Source: Treponema sp.
Lineage (GTDB): Bacteria > Spirochaetota > Spirochaetia > Treponematales > Breznakiellaceae
NCBI GenBank assembly: GCA_031254315.1
Contig: JAIRUQ010000012.1
Coordinates: forward strand, 1 to 43,470
Direction of reading: 5' to 3'
Length of the DNA: 43,470 nucleotides
Shown here: positions 42,490 to 43,470 of the stretch, piece by piece
Layout: each line of letters opens with the position of its first letter
How positions within the stretch are numbered: position 1 is the stretch's first letter
Position numbers and translations under genes: made by a program
Notes under the pieces: generated by a model
What the model saw: the letters and a program-made list of their open reading frames with translations, nothing else
What the model was told of the DNA's origin: nothing
Databases searched by the model: none

Positions 42490-43314
42490 ATGCACATAAA
42501 AAAAGGTTTTGTTCTGCTGTTTTTCAGCCTTTCCGCCGGTGTTTTCGGCGATACAGGGCTTGAAATTATCGTTGAGGAAAATTCAAGCGGGCTGACAATA
42601 GTAAAATCAACGGGGAGCGCGGCAACTCTGGAAATACCGGATACCATCGACGGCAAACAGGTTACGGTCATCGGTAACGGGGCGTTTACCGGCAAGGGCT
42701 TAACGGCGGTAACCATCCCCGACAGCGTTACAAGTATCGGCAACGGGGCTTTTTCGTTTAACCTGCTTGAAACGGTTACCGTCGGCGACGGGGTTACGGT
42801 TATCGGAACGGGGGCCTTTACCGGCAACAAGCTGGCTACGGTGTCCCTGGGCGGCAATATTACCAATATCGGGAAATGGGCTTTTTCCAATAACCAAATA
42901 GCGGCGGTAACCATTCCCGACAGCGTTACCGTTATTGACGACTACGCTTTTTTCAACAATAAAATAAGGGAGATAGCGATTCCCGGCAATGTCACCGTGA
43001 TAGGGGAGGGGGCTTTTTCCGGCAACAGGCTTACCGGTGTTGAAGTCGGCGGCGGCGTTACAAGAATCGGCGACGGGGCTTTTTACAACAACAGGATCAC
43101 AAGCGTTACCATACCGCCGTCGCTGGAAACTATGGGGAAAAGGGCTTTTGACAGCCGTTCCCCCGACGGCCGTATCCGGGGCAATGTCAGCTATATCGAT
43201 GCGGGCGGTAACGTTCTTTTTACCACGGCGGACAATTTCGACACCTACTACGCCTCAAACGGCAAAAAGCCGGGGAGGTACACCCTTTCCGACGGAAGCT
43301 GGCACCTTGAATAA
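42490..43314 (+). CDS. Exported BspA-type leucine-rich-repeat protein, short form
   Basis: A 274-residue protein with a signal peptide (MHIKKGFVLLFFSLSAGVFG). About eight BspA-type repeats of 22-23 residues follow (for example TAVTIPDSVTSIGNGAFSFN), then a short closing domain with Tyr/Gly-rich end (YYASNGKKPGRYTLSDGSW). It lacks the PPC domains of the longer homologue at 10055-11848. Base composition is richer in G+C than its neighbours. A surface or periplasmic binding role is inference. The start is supported by the signal sequence and not by a ribosome site. Confidence 0.85.
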   Translation: MHIKKGFVLLFFSLSAGVFGDTGLEIIVEENSSGLTIVKSTGSAATLEIPDTIDGKQVTVIGNGAFTGKGLTAVTIPDSVTSIGNGAFSFNLLETVTVGDGVTVIGTGAFTGNKLATVSLGGNITNIGKWAFSNNQIAAVTIPDSVTVIDDYAFFNNKIREIAIPGNVTVIGEGAFSGNRLTGVEVGGGVTRIGDGAFYNNRITSVTIPPSLETMGKRAFDSRSPDGRIRGNVSYIDAGGNVLFTTADNFDTYYASNGKKPGRYTLSDGSWHLE

Positions 43315-43318
43315 GAAG

Positions 43319-43470
43319 ATGAAGAGATCACACAAAGCCCACGAAGTTCACAAAGGGGAAGAGGGAAGAAGAAAGATTAATCAATATTCTGTCCTGCATA
43401 CGTTCAGGCGGGTGGGGCTGATTGTCCTGGGCGCCGCCCTGATGGCCTTTAACATCAATACCTTTGTCCA
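43319..43470 (+). CDS. Start of a YitT-family membrane protein gene (partial)
   Basis: An open frame begins at ATG 43319 and runs off the window. After a hydrophilic stretch of about 30 residues comes RRVGLIVLGAALMAFNINTF, the typical first transmembrane segment of YitT/DUF161 proteins, which are uncharacterised membrane proteins. The first residues (SHKAHEVHK) are encoded by a 9-nt-periodic repeat of the intergenic type, so the true start could lie further inside, but no better start codon with a ribosome site is visible. Confidence 0.6.
   Translation, partial: MKRSHKAHEVHKGEEGRRKINQYSVLHTFRRVGLIVLGAALMAFNINTFV
43329..43356. repeat. CACAAAG-type 9-nt periodic repeat inside the YitT-like frame
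   Basis: CACACAAAG-CCCACGAAG-TTCACAAAG shows three 9-nt units. Its complement (CTTTGTGAA-CTTCGTGGG) follows the same C-T-N-Y-G-N-G rhythm as the repeats at 17311, 21093 and 42379. Confidence 0.6.

Overview
The window looks like a chromosome segment of a spirochaete, most probably a Treponema-type organism of moderate G+C with AT-rich patches. The evidence is the TRAP transporter block TatT-TatP-TatQM in the order of the Treponema pallidum tatT/tatP/tatQM locus, the spirochaetal cheA / cheW-cheR fusion / cheX cluster, several relaxed-lipobox lipoproteins and BspA-type leucine-rich-repeat proteins. This assignment is an inference from gene content; no 16S gene is present.

Layout. 1-6.0 kb: trehalase-like glycosidase, Ppx/GppA-HD phosphatase, polyphosphate kinase and a YugP-like zinc protease on the + strand, probably one polyphosphate-centred operon. 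6.0-6.6 kb: a MazEF-like toxin-antitoxin pair. 6.7-12.6 kb: an accessory stretch with a FIVAR/five-repeat lipoprotein, a structured intergenic element with twin hairpins, a small membrane protein, a BspA-LRR protein with two PPC-like domains, and a repeat array ending in a 121-nt foldback. 12.6-17.3 kb: secA, an M30-like lipoprotein protease and a small exported protein. 17.4-19.2 kb (-): argF, a J-domain protein and rnhA; divergent to them, a phosphohexomutase. 21.3-25.2 kb: TRAP transporter. 25.5-26.9 kb: two divergent unknown genes. 27.0-29.3 kb (-): XRE-cupin regulator and acyl-CoA synthetase. 29.5-31.0 kb: purF behind a possible leader peptide and attenuator hairpin. 31.1-33.0 kb (-): three AT-rich accessory genes. 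33.1-36.8 kb (-): mutL, xseB, xseA and an MgtC-family gene. 37.0-41.3 kb: chemotaxis operon without cheY. 41.4-42.3 kb: tRNA-Val with promoter and terminator, then a HigBA-like pair. 42.5-43.5 kb: a second BspA-LRR protein and the start of a YitT-family gene that leaves the window.

The most unusual global signal is promoter geometry. In front of the mazE-like gene, secA, the higB-like gene and the second bspA-like gene, the start codon begins exactly 35 nt after the first base of the -35 box, with no Shine-Dalgarno sequence. cheA has the same layout at 36 nt, tatT is nearly leaderless, and a possible 17-codon purF leader ORF sits at 34 nt. Other genes here carry normal AGGAG-type sites. This suggests a recurrent class of leaderless mRNAs that includes essential and signalling genes. 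Other notable items are the twin-hairpin element at 9.2 kb, the repeat array and foldback before secA, a tRNA-Val whose sequence places C at position 33, and intergenic repeats with about 9-nt periodicity, one of which has been read into a gene start.
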